Positions 18,832 through 28,998 of a DNA stretch of 64,000 nucleotides are shown here, piece after piece. The stretch lies in contig NZ_LR134386.1 of NCBI RefSeq assembly GCF_900637665.1, forward strand, positions 558,001-622,000, read 5' to 3'. Numbering within the stretch: the first letter of the stretch is position 1; the number at the start of each line of letters is the position of its first letter. The notes under the pieces were generated by a model. That model was not told the DNA's origin and did not search any database. It was given only the letters and a program-made list of their open reading frames with translations. This stretch comes from Chryseobacterium nakagawai (lineage in GTDB: Bacteria; Bacteroidota; Bacteroidia; Flavobacteriales; Weeksellaceae). Made by a program: the position numbers and the translations under genes.

Positions 18832-19809
18832 TTAGGGCTCGTTTTTAGTCCCTTCAATTCCATAAGAATTTTGTATTTTCTTGCCATCATCATCTAAAGA
18901 ATATAAAAGTTCTTTTTTGTCTTCTTTTACTACACTTACTTCGAATGGAACAATATTGACGACATCAATATGATCGGGAAGCCCGAGATGAAGAGTATAT
19001 CCTTCGATGAATTTTTCATTTAATTCATCCACGCTGATGTTGATCGTTGGGTTAAATGTTTCCACAGAAACCCGATTTAAGGTTGTTCCTACCAATTTGG
19101 ATTGTAACGGCCCCATCCCTTTTCTGAAAAGTTGATGTTGCAATGCATATCGAAACACATTTTCTTCCAGAGTGATTGGATTATGATAAGGTATTTTTTC
19201 TAAAACCTTTAGCAGGTGTTTGGTATTGTAAATAGTTCCATCAACTGAAAAAGGGTAGGACCAGTGCGTAATGTTTTTATCAGCATAATAATCCCATTCA
19301 TAATAATTGTCCTTTTTCTGAATATAATCAGGGAATCCTTCAATATTATCACCTACATACATCCTGTAGGACGAGTTTTCGGGATCTTTTTTAAATTCAG
19401 AAAGAATATTTTCATCAAGAAAGACATCATTATAAAAAACACCGTCATCAGTGTTAAACATAATGAGTTCATGTCGGCTTTTTCGCAAAAGACCCTGAAG
19501 TAATCCTTTAAAATTATCCCCTTGTTTACTCTTTAGGTTTTTCTCAAGAAAGAATTTTATATTTTTTTTGTTGGTCAGCGTTCTGAAAAAAGCAGGATCA
19601 AACCATATTTCTTTTCTTTCTTCAAAGCGGATATTGGGATAGTTTTTATATTTTTCAATTAATTTTTTGTAGCCTAAATGATGATTGCCGGTGGTATGGT
19701 ATAAAACTACCGTTTCATAATCATCTATTTTGATTCTTTTTAAAATGGTACTCAACAAGTAATCTACCTGCATGGCACGGTTATATGAAAAGATAATATT
19801 TAAAAGCAT
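18832..19809 (-). CDS. Glycosyltransferase-like protein of the deoxyamino-sugar block
   Basis: 325 residues starting MLLNIIFSYNRAMQVDYLLS, which resembles the first strand of GT-A transferases. ELIMFNTDDGVFYNDVFL provides a DD metal site at the expected distance. The C-terminal part (VSVETFNPTINISVDELNE) is less typical and the family is not a canonical GT2. It sits between rmlA and fdtA, so it may use the dTDP-sugar made by these genes. The call rests on the first strand, the DD motif and context. Confidence 0.75.
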   Translation of the reverse strand: MLLNIIFSYNRAMQVDYLLSTILKRIKIDDYETVVLYHTTGNHHLGYKKLIEKYKNYPNIRFEERKEIWFDPAFFRTLTNKKNIKFFLEKNLKSKQGDNFKGLLQGLLRKSRHELIMFNTDDGVFYNDVFLDENILSEFKKDPENSSYRMYVGDNIEGFPDYIQKKDNYYEWDYYADKNITHWSYPFSVDGTIYNTKHLLKVLEKIPYHNPITLEENVFRYALQHQLFRKGMGPLQSKLVGTTLNRVSVETFNPTINISVDELNEKFIEGYTLHLGLPDHIDVVNIVPFEVSVVKEDKKELLYSLDDDGKKIQNSYGIEGTKNEP

Positions 19810-19876
19810 GATTAATTATTTTGAATGATAAGCACGGAAAAGGTATAACTTTTTGATTTCTGAACAGCAAGGAAAA

Positions 19877-20062
19877 TTACACCAGGTGATTTTTGATTCC
19901 ATTGACTTCAAAACTCATAGAATAGTTGCCTTTTTCTCTACGTCCAATAATCATAAAACGATTACTCATCACAATTATTTCATGAGAACTTTTCAGGTAA
20001 AAAAGGTCTACTGTGGTATTATCTACTTTTATCCTTATTCCTGAACTGATCTTCGTTATTAA
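19877..20062 (-). other. Unassigned 61-codon open frame without start, possible gene relic
   Basis: The 313-base gap between the rmlA stop and the preceding glycosyltransferase start contains one readable minus frame. It runs from just after a TAA at 20063 to a TAA at 19877. It includes VDNTTVDLFYLKSSHE, NRFMIIGRREKGNYSM and SFEVNGIKNHLV. It has protein-like composition but no start codon at its beginning; internal ATGs would give at most about 30 residues. It looks like the C-terminal remnant of a lost gene. No family was recognised. Confidence 0.3.
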
Positions 20063-20122
20063 TTACAAAAACTATTGGCTATAAGCCAATAGTTTGTAAA
20101 GTTTATAAATTATATTATATGA

Positions 20123-20986
20123 TTACTGACCAACAAGTTGTTTTAAATACTGACCATAACCACTTTTACCATATTTTACTGCTGTTTCCAGTAATTTTTC
20201 TTCGTTGATGAATTTATTTCTGAAAGCAATTTCCTCAATACATCCAATCTTGAAACCTTGTCTTTTTTCAATAACACTTACGAATTCCGAAGCATCATGA
20301 AGGGAATCAAAAGTTCCTGTATCCAGCCATGCTGTACCTCTGTCCAGAACCCCTACTTCAAGTTTTTCATTTTTAAGGTAAACATTGTTAATATCAGTGA
20401 TTTCCAATTCTCCTCTTGCAGAAGGCTGGATGTTTTTAGCAATCTCCACAACGTTGTTGTCGTAAAAATATAGACCAGGTACTGCATAATTAGATTTAGG
20501 TTTCAAAGGTTTCTCTTCAATAGAAACTGCTTTGAAATTGTCATCAAATTCTACGACACCATATCTTTCAGGGTCTGCAACGTGGTAAGCAAAAACAACA
20601 CCCCCATCCGGATTGGTTTTGTTTTTTAATAAAGTCCCCATTTCAGAACCATAGAAGATATTATCTCCTAAAACAAGAGCTGCAGGATCATTACCAATAA
20701 ACTGATCGCCCAGAATAAAGGCTTGTGCCAGTCCATCCGGACTTGGCTGTACAACATATTCTATATTACAGCCAATTTGAGATCCATCACCTAAAAGTTT
20801 AATGAACCCGGCTTGATCATGTGGAGTCGTAATGATTAATATATCCTTAATTCCAGCCAGAAGAAGGGTGGATAGCGGATAGTAAATCATAGGTTTATCA
20901 TAAACAGGCATTAATTGCTTGCTTACGGCAATTGTTAGAGGGTAAAGTCTTGTTCCGGAACCTCCGGCTAATATTATTCCTTTCAT
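20123..20986 (-). CDS. rmlA: Glucose-1-phosphate thymidylyltransferase
   Basis: 287 residues, normal length for the short RmlA form. [20 protein letters not shown] (from residue 6) is the nucleotide-binding signature. [28 protein letters not shown] and [20 protein letters not shown] are all diagnostic. It makes dTDP-glucose from dTTP and glucose-1-phosphate, the first step toward the 3-acetamido-3,6-dideoxy sugar. It follows rmlB by 110 bases. No rmlC or rmlD lies nearby, so this copy serves the fdt branch rather than rhamnose, unless those genes lie elsewhere. Confidence 0.97.
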   Translation of the reverse strand: MKGIILAGGSGTRLYPLTIAVSKQLMPVYDKPMIYYPLSTLLLAGIKDILIITTPHDQAGFIKLLGDGSQIGCNIEYVVQPSPDGLAQAFILGDQFIGNDPAALVLGDNIFYGSEMGTLLKNKTNPDGGVVFAYHVADPERYGVVEFDDNFKAVSIEEKPLKPKSNYAVPGLYFYDNNVVEIAKNIQPSARGELEITDINNVYLKNEKLEVGVLDRGTAWLDTGTFDSLHDASEFVSVIEKRQGFKIGCIEEIAFRNKFINEEKLLETAVKYGKSGYGQYLKQLVGQ

Positions 20987-21096
20987 CTTTTTATTATTTG
21001 ATATTCTCTATTCTAGGGAAGTAGAGCCTGCTCTTTTGATTAAATAAGGTCTAATTTAAGAAGCAATAAAATATGTTTCTTCAATCTTACTCAATC

Positions 21097-22176
21097 TTAA
21101 TTATACTGGTTTTCGTAATATTTCTGATAATCTCCGCTGGTAACGTTTTCCAGCCATTCTTTATTTTCAAGATACCAATCGATGGTCTTTCCTAATCCTT
21201 CTTCAAATGTTACGGATGGTTTCCAGCCCAAATCTTTGTTTAATTTATTGGCATCAATAGCATAACGTTTATCGTGTCCCGGTCTATCTTTTACAAAAGT
21301 GATTAGTTTTTCAGAATGCCCTTCTGGTTTTCCTAATTTAGCATCCATTTGCTTAATCAGTTCTTTTACCAGGTCAATATTCTGCCATTCGTTGAATCCG
21401 CCAATATTGTATGTTTCACCCGTTTTAGCTTCATTGAATATCTGGTGAATAGCCCTTGCATGATCAATTACAAATAACCAGTCTCTTGTATACTTTCCGT
21501 CCCCATAAATAGGTAAAGGTTTTTCGTTAATGATATTGGAGATACAAAGAGGTATTAATTTTTCCGGGAAATGGTTGGGTCCATAGTTGTTTGAACAATT
21601 GGAGACAATAAACGGCATTCCATAAGTGTTTCCATAAGCTCTTACCAGGTGGTCTGAAGCAGCTTTTGATGCAGAGTAGGGAGATTGTGGATCATAAGAA
21701 GTGGTTTCAAGGAAGAATCCTGTTTCCCCTAAGCTTCCATATACTTCATCAGTGGACACATGATAGAATAAGTTTGTTCTTTTTTCATCCGGGAATCTGC
21801 CATGGGTATGATCCGGATTTAAGGTCCAGAATTCTTTACAAAGATTAAGGAGATTGGCTGTTCCGTTTACATTTGTGTTGATGAACGCCATTGGATCGGT
21901 GATACTTCTGTCAACATGACTTTCTGCAGCTAAGTGTACCACTGCATCTGGATTATATTTTTCAAAAACCTTTCTTAGTTCTTCAGGTTTTGTAATGTCT
22001 GCTTTTTCGAAAACATAATTAGGTTCATTTTCAATGTCCTTCAGGTTTTCTAAATTTCCGGCATAAGTAAGTGCATCAAGGTTGATAATCAAACTTTCCG
22101 GATTGTTTTTTACAAATTCTCTTACAACATGAGATCCAATAAATCCCGCTCCTCCTGTAATAATGATATTTTTCAT
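21097..22176 (-). CDS. rmlB: dTDP-glucose 4,6-dehydratase
   Basis: 359 residues. TGGAGFIGSHVVREF (residues 7-21) is the NAD loop. HLAAESHVDRSI, STDEVYGSLG (the catalytic Asp-Glu pair) and YSASKAASDHLVRAY (YxxxK) are all present, as is NNYGPNHFPEKLIPL. It converts dTDP-glucose to dTDP-4-keto-6-deoxyglucose. It starts 4 bases after the ugd stop. A decayed copy of its first 42 codons lies at 15573-15701. Confidence 0.97.
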   Translation of the reverse strand: MKNIIITGGAGFIGSHVVREFVKNNPESLIINLDALTYAGNLENLKDIENEPNYVFEKADITKPEELRKVFEKYNPDAVVHLAAESHVDRSITDPMAFINTNVNGTANLLNLCKEFWTLNPDHTHGRFPDEKRTNLFYHVSTDEVYGSLGETGFFLETTSYDPQSPYSASKAASDHLVRAYGNTYGMPFIVSNCSNNYGPNHFPEKLIPLCISNIINEKPLPIYGDGKYTRDWLFVIDHARAIHQIFNEAKTGETYNIGGFNEWQNIDLVKELIKQMDAKLGKPEGHSEKLITFVKDRPGHDKRYAIDANKLNKDLGWKPSVTFEEGLGKTIDWYLENKEWLENVTSGDYQKYYENQYN

Positions 22177-22180
22177 TTCT

Positions 22181-23494
22181 TTATTTTGTAATTGTTTTTC
22201 TGCCTATACTTTTATAATAAAATCCTTTTTGCTGTGGGATTTCAAGCGGATACATATTCCTTCCGTCAAAAATAACCTTATTTTTCATTTTCTTAGCCAT
22301 AAGGTCAAAATTAGGATTCTTAAACTCTGGCCATTCCGTAGCAATAAATAAGGCATCTACATCTTCCAAGGCATCATACATTCCTTTAGCATATTGAATT
22401 TTGTCTCCCAATAATTTTTGAACATTCGTTTCAGCAACTGCATCATAGGCTACAATTATTGCGCCTTTTTCTAATAAAAGAGCAATGTTGTCTAAAGAAG
22501 AAGCTTCTCTGATGTCATCCGTATTGGCTTTGAAAGCAAGCCCCCACATAGCAATCTTTTTTCCTTCTATATTTCCACCAAAGTATTTTTCAATTTCTGA
22601 AACAAGAATGACCTTCTGGGAAGTATTTACGTTTTCTGTAGCTTCCAGAATCTGGAAGTTGAAATCTTCCTGTTTTCCTGATTTTATAAGTGCTTTTACG
22701 TCTTTAGGGAAACAGCTTCCGCCGTATCCGATGCCAGGGAACAGGAATCTGTGTCCAATTCTGTCATCGCTACCCATCCCTAATCTTACCTTATCTACAT
22801 CAGCTCCTACTTTTTCACAGTAGTTTGCAATTTCATTCATAAAGGTAATCTTTACAGCCAGGAATGAATTGGCTGCATATTTTGTAAGTTCAGATGATTT
22901 TTCATCCATGAAAATAATTGGGATACCCGTATTGGTAAATGGCTGATAAATTTTAGCCATAATATCTTTAGCTCTTTCAGAACTTGCTCCTACAACTACT
23001 CTTGCCGGATTCATGGAATCTTCAACAGCAAACCCTTCTCTTAAAAATTCAGGATTGGAAACAACATCAAAAGGAATGTTCGTTTTAGAAGATATGGTTT
23101 CTCTTACTCTGTCTGCTGTGCCTACAGGAACAGTGCTCTTATTAACAACAACTTTATACTCGGTCATCTGTTCTCCAATATCATTTGCTACCTTCAATAC
23201 ATAAGAAAGATCCGCTGAGCCATCTTCTCCGGGAGGAGTAGGTAATGCTAAATAGATTACTTCACTTTTGTCTAAAGCTTCTTTTAAGTTGGTCGTGAAA
23301 AATAATCTTTCAGATTGGATATTTCTAAGAAACATCTCTTCAAGGTTCGGCTCATAGATGGGAACGATGCCGTTTTTCATACCTTCTACTTTTTTTTCAT
23401 CAATATCAACACAGTATACTGAATTGCCAAGTTCTGCAAGAGTAGTTCCTGTAACTAATCCTACGTAGCCTGTTCCTACAATTGTTATATTCAA
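22181..23494 (-). CDS. ugd: UDP-glucose 6-dehydrogenase
   Basis: 437 residues if started at the TTG at 23494, which reads (M)NITIVGTGYVGLVTGTTLAE, the exact N-terminus expected of the family. The frame stays open further upstream to 23887, but that part overlaps rimP on the other strand and has no family match. YGGSCFPKDVKALIK holds the catalytic Cys, and WGLAFKANTDDIREA is the C-terminal UDP-binding region. It oxidises UDP-glucose to UDP-glucuronate with two NAD. It is the first gene of the polysaccharide locus. A relic of its 3' end lies at 15705-15905. Confidence 0.95.
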   Translation of the reverse strand: MNITIVGTGYVGLVTGTTLAELGNSVYCVDIDEKKVEGMKNGIVPIYEPNLEEMFLRNIQSERLFFTTNLKEALDKSEVIYLALPTPPGEDGSADLSYVLKVANDIGEQMTEYKVVVNKSTVPVGTADRVRETISSKTNIPFDVVSNPEFLREGFAVEDSMNPARVVVGASSERAKDIMAKIYQPFTNTGIPIIFMDEKSSELTKYAANSFLAVKITFMNEIANYCEKVGADVDKVRLGMGSDDRIGHRFLFPGIGYGGSCFPKDVKALIKSGKQEDFNFQILEATENVNTSQKVILVSEIEKYFGGNIEGKKIAMWGLAFKANTDDIREASSLDNIALLLEKGAIIVAYDAVAETNVQKLLGDKIQYAKGMYDALEDVDALFIATEWPEFKNPNFDLMAKKMKNKVIFDGRNMYPLEIPQQKGFYYKSIGRKTITK

Positions 23495-23521
23495 AATGTT
23501 TTTGTTTTTAAAATTCAAAGA

Positions 23522-23529
23522 CAAAAATA
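23522..23529 (-). promoter_or_regulatory. Putative -7 element for the polysaccharide locus
   Basis: The minus strand reads TATTTTTG, matching the Bacteroidota -7 consensus TAnnTTTG. It lies 28 bases upstream of the ugd TTG start. No good TTG box is visible at the usual -33 distance, so the promoter may be weak or activator-dependent. Its position supports the short ugd start. Confidence 0.5.
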
Positions 23530-23604
23530 ATAAAAATACCTTCATTTGCTTCTTTAATTTAATGTAAATGAATTTCGTTCTATTTGCTTGATAATAAGAT
23601 AATT

Positions 23605-23634
23605 TTGCATTTTTAGAAAAAAAGCGTATATTTG
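23605..23634 (+). promoter_or_regulatory. Promoter of rimP-nusA-infB
   Basis: TTG at 23605-23607 and TATATTTG at 23627-23634, with a 19-base spacer, form a textbook Bacteroidota housekeeping promoter. The start codon of rimP is 78 bases downstream of the -7 box, leaving a leader of about 70 bases that contains a hairpin. Confidence 0.8.
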
Positions 23635-23658
23635 CAATGGATTTACGGAAAAAATGAG

Positions 23659-23683
23659 AAGGCTTCGCAAGAAAGCCTTTTTT
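23659..23683 (+). promoter_or_regulatory. Hairpin with T tract in the rimP leader
   Basis: AAGGCTT (23659-23665) pairs with AAGCCTT (23673-23679) around a 7-base loop and is followed by a run of T to 23683. It looks like a small intrinsic terminator, yet it lies between the promoter and the first gene of the operon. It could act as an attenuator. The stem is only 7 bp, so this is tentative. Confidence 0.5.
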
Positions 23684-23711
23684 CGTACTGTAAATCAACA
23701 TAAAAGAATGT

Positions 23712-24179
23712 ATGGAGTTTAAAAAAAGAATTGAAGAATTATTAAATGAATTCCTTGAGACCAGAAAAGATCTTTTTCTTATTGATCTTAAAATTTCTGC
23801 TGGGGATGATGTTACAGTGATTTTAGATGGTGATAATGGAGTTTCTTTGCAGGACTGCCTTGATGCTAGCCGTGCGATAGAATTCAATATGGATCGTGAA
23901 GAACATGACTTTAGCCTTCAGGTAATGTCTGCAGGATTAAGCGAACCATTAGTAACACCAAGACAGTTCAATAAAAACATAGGAAGAGAGATTGAGGTGA
24001 TGCTGGAGGATTCTTCTAAAATTGAAGGAGAATTGTCAAAAGTAGACGAAGAGAAAATCACTCTTGTTTTACGTTACCGTAAACCGAAGGATATCGGGAA
24101 AGGAAAGGTGGATGTGGAAGAGGAAAAAGAAATTCCTTACACGGAGATCAAAAAGGCATTGGTAGTAATTAAATTTTAA
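23712..24179 (+). CDS. rimP: Ribosome maturation factor RimP
   Basis: 155 residues, normal length. VILDGDNGVSLQDCLDASRA and REEHDFSLQVMSAGLSEPL are the conserved RimP motifs (N-terminal alpha/beta domain ending in the SAGLS-P loop). The C-terminal Sm-like barrel follows. It is needed for 30S subunit maturation. It is the first gene of the conserved rimP-nusA-infB order, with nusA 17 bases downstream. Confidence 0.97.
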   Translation: MEFKKRIEELLNEFLETRKDLFLIDLKISAGDDVTVILDGDNGVSLQDCLDASRAIEFNMDREEHDFSLQVMSAGLSEPLVTPRQFNKNIGREIEVMLEDSSKIEGELSKVDEEKITLVLRYRKPKDIGKGKVDVEEEKEIPYTEIKKALVVIKF

Positions 24180-24196
24180 AAAAGAAAAAAGAATAG

Positions 24197-25432
24197 ATGG
24201 ATAATATAGCGTTGATTGAATCCTTTGGTGATTTTAAAGACGAAAAAGGGATCAGTAAGATTGATCTTATGGCGATTATTGAGGATTCACTGAAGACACT
24301 TTTGAGAAAAAGATTCGATTCAGATGACCACTTTGATGTGATTGTAAACCCGGATAAAGGAGATTTTCAGATATTTTTGAATAAAACAATTGTAGAGGAC
24401 GAAATGTCTGAAGATGATGATTTGGAGATTGAAATTTCTGAAGCAAAGAAGATTGACCCTACCTTCGAAGTGGGTGAGGATTTTACAATGGAAATTCCTG
24501 TTGCACAATTGGGAAGAAGGAATATCCTTACCCTGAAGCAAATTTTGGCTACAAAACTTCAAGAGCATAACAATGCTATGCTGTATGAACAGTTTAGAGA
24601 TAAAATTGGTGAAATCGTTGTAGGTGAAATTCACCACATCCGTCACAAACATGTAATCTTGTTGGATGACGAAGGAAACGAATTCATTTTACCAAAAGAA
24701 AACCAGATCCCATCCGATTTCTTTAAAAAAGGTGAGAATATCAGAGCTATTGTTGAGACAGTAGATTTTAAAGGTTCAAAACCGCAGATTATTATTTCCA
24801 GAACTGCACCTAAATTCCTTGAGAAATTATTAGAGCTGGAAATTCCTGAGATCCAGGATGGAACAATCATGCTGAAAAAAGTAGTGAGAATTCCTGGCGA
24901 AAAGGCAAAGATTGCAGTAGATGCTTATGATGACAGAATTGATCCGGTAGGAGCTTGTGTGGGTGTTAAAGGATCCAGAATTCATGGAGTAGTAAGAGAA
25001 TTGAGAAATGAAAACATCGACGTTATTCAGTGGTCTAAAAACCCTGAGATTTTGGTGAAGAGAGCTTTAGGAAATGTAACTGTTAACAAAATTGATATCA
25101 ACGAAGATGCGAACTATGCATTAGTTTACACTCCTGTTGAAGAGATTTCTAAAGTAATCGGAAAACAAGGACAGAATATTAGACTGGCTTCTTGGTTGTC
25201 AGGATATGAGATTGATGTTTACAGAGAGTCCAGTGAGGATGACGATGTTGAATTGAGAGAATTTAATGACGATATCGAGCAGTGGATTTTGGATGAGTTT
25301 AAGAAAGTAGGACTTACAACTGCAAAATCAGTATTGGATAAAGAAACTGAGAGTCTTTTAAATATGGTTGACCTTGAAGAAGAAACAATTGAAGAGGTTA
25401 AGCGTATTCTGAGAGAAGAATTTGAAGATTAA
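24197..25432 (+). CDS. nusA: Transcription termination/antitermination factor NusA
   Basis: 411 residues: an N-terminal RNA-polymerase-binding domain (DNIALIESFGDFKDEKGISK), an S1 domain (about 130-200, IVVGEIHHIRHKHVILLDDE), and KH1 and KH2 domains (VGACVGVKGSRIHGVVREL, SKVIGKQGQNIRLASWLSGY). The C-terminus is short and acidic, without the two extra repeats of E. coli NusA, as usual outside gammaproteobacteria. It modulates pausing, termination and antitermination. Confidence 0.97.
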   Translation: MDNIALIESFGDFKDEKGISKIDLMAIIEDSLKTLLRKRFDSDDHFDVIVNPDKGDFQIFLNKTIVEDEMSEDDDLEIEISEAKKIDPTFEVGEDFTMEIPVAQLGRRNILTLKQILATKLQEHNNAMLYEQFRDKIGEIVVGEIHHIRHKHVILLDDEGNEFILPKENQIPSDFFKKGENIRAIVETVDFKGSKPQIIISRTAPKFLEKLLELEIPEIQDGTIMLKKVVRIPGEKAKIAVDAYDDRIDPVGACVGVKGSRIHGVVRELRNENIDVIQWSKNPEILVKRALGNVTVNKIDINEDANYALVYTPVEEISKVIGKQGQNIRLASWLSGYEIDVYRESSEDDDVELREFNDDIEQWILDEFKKVGLTTAKSVLDKETESLLNMVDLEEETIEEVKRILREEFED

Positions 25433-25510
25433 GATTTAAAATAGATCTTAATAAAACAGTAAAAAGGAAATACTTTAATTTTAAAAATTAAAAAACAGTA
25501 AATAATATAG

Positions 25511-28462
25511 ATGCCAAAAATTAGATTAAATAAAGCGGTTAAGGAATTCAATATTTCGATGTCCAGATTAGTAGAATTTTTACAATCAAAGGGTTTCGAG
25601 GTTGAAGGCAATCCTAACGCTCAATTGGAAGAATCGGCATATTCTGCATTGGAAGCTGAGTTTGCTAAAGATGGCGAACAAAGAAAAGCTTCCCATGAGG
25701 TGGTGATCACTAAAGTTCCGGAAGAAAAACTGGAAATTGAAGAAAAGAAAACCCCTGAAGTGATAAGAGCTAAAGCAAACAAACCAGAAACTAAAATTTT
25801 AGGTAAGATAGATCTAGAACCTGCTAAACCTGAAGTTGAAGAAACCCCTGCAGCTCCTGTAGCGACACCGGTGGAAGAAAAGAAAGAAGAAATAGTGAAA
25901 GAAGAACCGGAAGTAAAAGCAGCTCCTGAAAAGCAGGAATTTAAAGTTTTGGATAAAATTGATTTGTCTCAGATAGAATCTAGAAATAGACCTGTAAAAA
26001 AAGACAAACCAAAAATGGAGGAGAAAAAAGAAGAAGCAAAACCGGTTGAACCTGTAAAAGAAACTCCAAAACCAGTGGTAGAAGAGAAAAAAATAGAAGC
26101 TCCAAAAGTGGAAGCTGAACCTGAGTCTCAGGAACCTCAAAAAATTGAAACTGTTTATCAGAAACTGGACGGTCCTAAGATCGTAGGTGAAAAAATTGAT
26201 TTAACTCAGTTTGCACCAAAACCAGGAGCTGGTGCCAAAAAGAAAAGAAAGAGAATTGAAAAGCCAGGTGGAGGTCCAAATAACCAAGGCCAAGGTGGAA
26301 ACAATCAAAACTCTGGAAATAATAACCAAGGCCAAGGTGGCCAGGGTGGAAACCGTCCGCACAATAATAATGGTGGTGGACAAGGTGGAAACCGTCAAGG
26401 ACAAGGTGGACAAGGAAATCGTCCACAAGGTCAAGGCGGAAACCGTTTCGGAAATAACCAAGGTGGAAACCGTCCAGGTGGCCAAGGTGGTGGATTTAAG
26501 AAAGGAGGTCAAAACAACAGACCTGGTCAAAGAGTTATGCCAGTCGAATTAACTGACGAACAAGTTAAAAACCAGATCAAGGAAACCTTAGAAAAACTTA
26601 CCAATAAAGGAGGTAAATCTAAATCTGCAAAACACAGAAAAGATAAGAGAACTTATCGTAGAGAACAGGATGAGCGTCAGCAGGAGCTTGAAGCACAAGA
26701 CAGAACGCTGAAAGTAACAGAATTTATTACGGTAGGAGAATTAGCGAGCTTAATGAACGTTTCTCCAACTGAAGTAATCTCTGCATGTTTCTCACTTGGG
26801 GTAATGGTTACCATGAACCAAAGACTGGAAGCTGATACCTTATTGTTGGTAGCTGATGAATTCGGTTATAAGATTGAATTCTCTGATGCAGATCTTGAAG
26901 ATACAGAATCAGAAGATGAAATTGATACTGAAGAAAGCTTGGTGTCAAGAGCACCAGTAGTTACGGTAATGGGACACGTTGACCACGGTAAAACTTCATT
27001 ACTGGATTATGTGAGAAAAACTAACGTAATTGCAGGTGAATCTGGAGGTATTACTCAGCACATTGGTGCTTATAATGTGAAACTGGAAAACGGTCAGAGA
27101 ATTACCTTCTTAGATACACCAGGTCACGAAGCGTTTACAGCGATGAGAGCGAGAGGTGCTCAGATCACGGATATTGCAATTATTGTAATTGCTGCTGATG
27201 ATGATGTAATGCCACAAACGAAAGAAGCTATTGCTCACGCTCAGGCTGCACAGGTACCAATGATTATTGCAATTAACAAAGTTGATAAACCAAATGCAAA
27301 TCCTGATAACATTCGTCAACAACTTTCAGGTTTAAACCCTCCGGTTTTAGTGGAAGAATGGGGAGGAAATGTTCAGGCTCAGGAAATCTCTGCAAAGTTT
27401 GGTAATAATGTAGATGTATTATTGGAGAAAGTTTTATTACAGGCTGAAATGCTTGAATTAAAAGCAAATCCTGATCGTTCTGCAAATGGTGTTGTTATTG
27501 AAGCATCTCTTGATAAAGGTAGAGGGTATGTTGCTACAATGTTGGTACAGACTGGAACCTTAAGAGTAGGAGATTATGTAGTAGCGGGTAAAAATCATGG
27601 TAAAGTAAAAGCCTTACTTGATGAAAGAGGGAAAAACCTTGCGGAAGCAGGTCCTTCAATCCCTGCAACAATCCTAGGTTTAGATGGAGCACCAACAGCT
27701 GGTGATAAATTCCGAGTATATGCTGACGAAAGTGAAGGTAAAGCTATCGCTAACAAGAGAGAGCAGCTTCAGAGAGAACTTTCTATCAGAACGAAAAAGC
27801 ATACAACGCTTGAAGAATTGGGTAGACGTATTGCTTTAGGAGAATTCAAAGAATTGAATATTATCCTTAAAGGTGACGTGGATGGTTCTGTGGAAGCACT
27901 TTCTGATCAATTACAAAGATTGTCAACAGAGGAAATCAGTGTAAAAATTCTTCACTCAGGTGTAGGACAGATTACAGAATCAGATATCAACCTAGCAGCA
28001 GCATCAGATGCTATTATCATTGGATTTAATGTAAGAGCTGGTGCTAATGCAAAAGAACTTGCAGACCGTGAGGAAATTGAGATCAGAACATATTCTGTAA
28101 TCTATAAAGCAATCGACGAAGTAAAAGAAGCGATGGAGGGAATGCTTTCTCCTGAAATTCAAGAGCAGGTAATTGGTAATGTTGAGATCCGTGAGGTATT
28201 CAAGATTTCTAAGGTTGGTTCAATTGCAGGATGTATGGTTCTTACCGGAAAAGTTACAAGACAGTCGAAAGTACGTTTGTTAAGAGACGGTATTGTGAAA
28301 TTTGACGGAGAGCTTGAAAGCTTGAAGCGTTTCAAAGACGATGTGAAAGAAGTAACAAAAGGTTATGAATGTGGTCTGAACTTAAAAGGTTATAACGATA
28401 TTGAAATCGGAGATATTCTTGAAGTTTACGAAGAAGTAGCTGTTAAGAAAAAGCTGAAATAA
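25511..28462 (+). CDS. infB: Translation initiation factor IF-2
   Basis: 983 residues. The N-terminal IF2_N segment ([20 protein letters not shown]) is followed by a long low-complexity arm: Lys/Glu/Pro-rich to about 240, then Gly/Asn/Gln-rich to about 340. The G domain starts with [12 protein letters not shown] (488 onward) and continues with DTPGHEAF and NKVD. EF-Tu-like domain II and the C-terminal fMet-tRNA-binding domain complete it. It recruits initiator tRNA to the 30S subunit. It ends at a strong terminator. Confidence 0.97.
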   Translation: MPKIRLNKAVKEFNISMSRLVEFLQSKGFEVEGNPNAQLEESAYSALEAEFAKDGEQRKASHEVVITKVPEEKLEIEEKKTPEVIRAKANKPETKILGKIDLEPAKPEVEETPAAPVATPVEEKKEEIVKEEPEVKAAPEKQEFKVLDKIDLSQIESRNRPVKKDKPKMEEKKEEAKPVEPVKETPKPVVEEKKIEAPKVEAEPESQEPQKIETVYQKLDGPKIVGEKIDLTQFAPKPGAGAKKKRKRIEKPGGGPNNQGQGGNNQNSGNNNQGQGGQGGNRPHNNNGGGQGGNRQGQGGQGNRPQGQGGNRFGNNQGGNRPGGQGGGFKKGGQNNRPGQRVMPVELTDEQVKNQIKETLEKLTNKGGKSKSAKHRKDKRTYRREQDERQQELEAQDRTLKVTEFITVGELASLMNVSPTEVISACFSLGVMVTMNQRLEADTLLLVADEFGYKIEFSDADLEDTESEDEIDTEESLVSRAPVVTVMGHVDHGKTSLLDYVRKTNVIAGESGGITQHIGAYNVKLENGQRITFLDTPGHEAFTAMRARGAQITDIAIIVIAADDDVMPQTKEAIAHAQAAQVPMIIAINKVDKPNANPDNIRQQLSGLNPPVLVEEWGGNVQAQEISAKFGNNVDVLLEKVLLQAEMLELKANPDRSANGVVIEASLDKGRGYVATMLVQTGTLRVGDYVVAGKNHGKVKALLDERGKNLAEAGPSIPATILGLDGAPTAGDKFRVYADESEGKAIANKREQLQRELSIRTKKHTTLEELGRRIALGEFKELNIILKGDVDGSVEALSDQLQRLSTEEISVKILHSGVGQITESDINLAAASDAIIIGFNVRAGANAKELADREEIEIRTYSVIYKAIDEVKEAMEGMLSPEIQEQVIGNVEIREVFKISKVGSIAGCMVLTGKVTRQSKVRLLRDGIVKFDGELESLKRFKDDVKEVTKGYECGLNLKGYNDIEIGDILEVYEEVAVKKKLK
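26266..26535 (+). repeat. Gly/Asn/Gln-rich repeat tract inside infB
   Basis: Imperfect repetition of units such as CAAGGTGGAAACCGTC encodes stretches like [19 protein letters not shown] in the flexible arm of IF-2. The unit length varies and the reading frame is kept. The tract makes antisense and alternate frames look open, so long apparent ORFs here on the other strand are artefacts. It is likely to vary in length between strains. Confidence 0.85.
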
Positions 28463-28481
28463 TATTCAGATACGAATATAA

Positions 28482-28514
28482 AATAAGCCGTCTCAATGAG
28501 ACGGCTTATTTTTG
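28482..28514 (+). terminator. Intrinsic terminator after infB
   Basis: AATAAGCCGTCTC, loop AATG, GAGACGGCTTATT, then TTT: a 13-bp stem with a 3' T run, 20 bases after the infB stop. Confidence 0.9.
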
Positions 28515-28998
28515 TTTGCATTCACTTTGTTTAAATCTCTTTTTTCTAAACCTATCGATTTCCTTTCATTGTAATTTTTTCAAATATTTATTTTAGTATA
28601 GGTTTGAATTGAAAACTAATGTATTGAATGTTAAAATTATTTTTTTTATTAATGACCGAAGTATTGGATACGCAATAGGTTGTCTGCTAGATCTTTTTAG
28701 TAGAATATGGGTAAGCGATGGGACTGTAAATAAATGTATAAAACTTTATATCCTGTCAAAACTGATTGATTTTTTTTACTTTTAAACGCCTATTTAACTG
28801 AAAATTAGCACTTTTGTAATTTAGATTGATTATAAATAAATTTTTTCACGTCGAATTATTAATTGTTAAATCCCATTTTAAAACGGTTATTTTTTATTTT
28901 CATAAATAAATGTGGGAAAATATTGCGAATCTTTCTGTTTTGTGGGGGGTGTTCCTGGTGTATTGTGAATGAAATTGATCTATCTGTGCATATAAAAT
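28515..28998. other. AT-rich intergenic stretch with no gene
   Basis: About 480 bases between the infB terminator and the susCD promoter. All frames are broken by frequent stops, and no RNA element, relic or inverted repeat was recognised. Confidence 0.6.

Noticed and set aside
23495..23887. Upstream in-frame extension of ugd to 23887
   Set aside because: The extra 131 residues overlap rimP and its promoter on the opposite strand and do not match the family N-terminus. The TTG at 23494 gives the expected start.
25814..26530. Antisense open frames of 83-109 codons within infB
   Set aside because: They mirror the Lys/Glu/Pro and Gly/Asn/Gln repeat tracts and have Phe/Tyr- or Ser/Thr-rich low-complexity products.
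26266..26535. Possible CRISPR-like or VNTR array
   Set aside because: Units are irregular, have no unique spacers and keep the infB reading frame.
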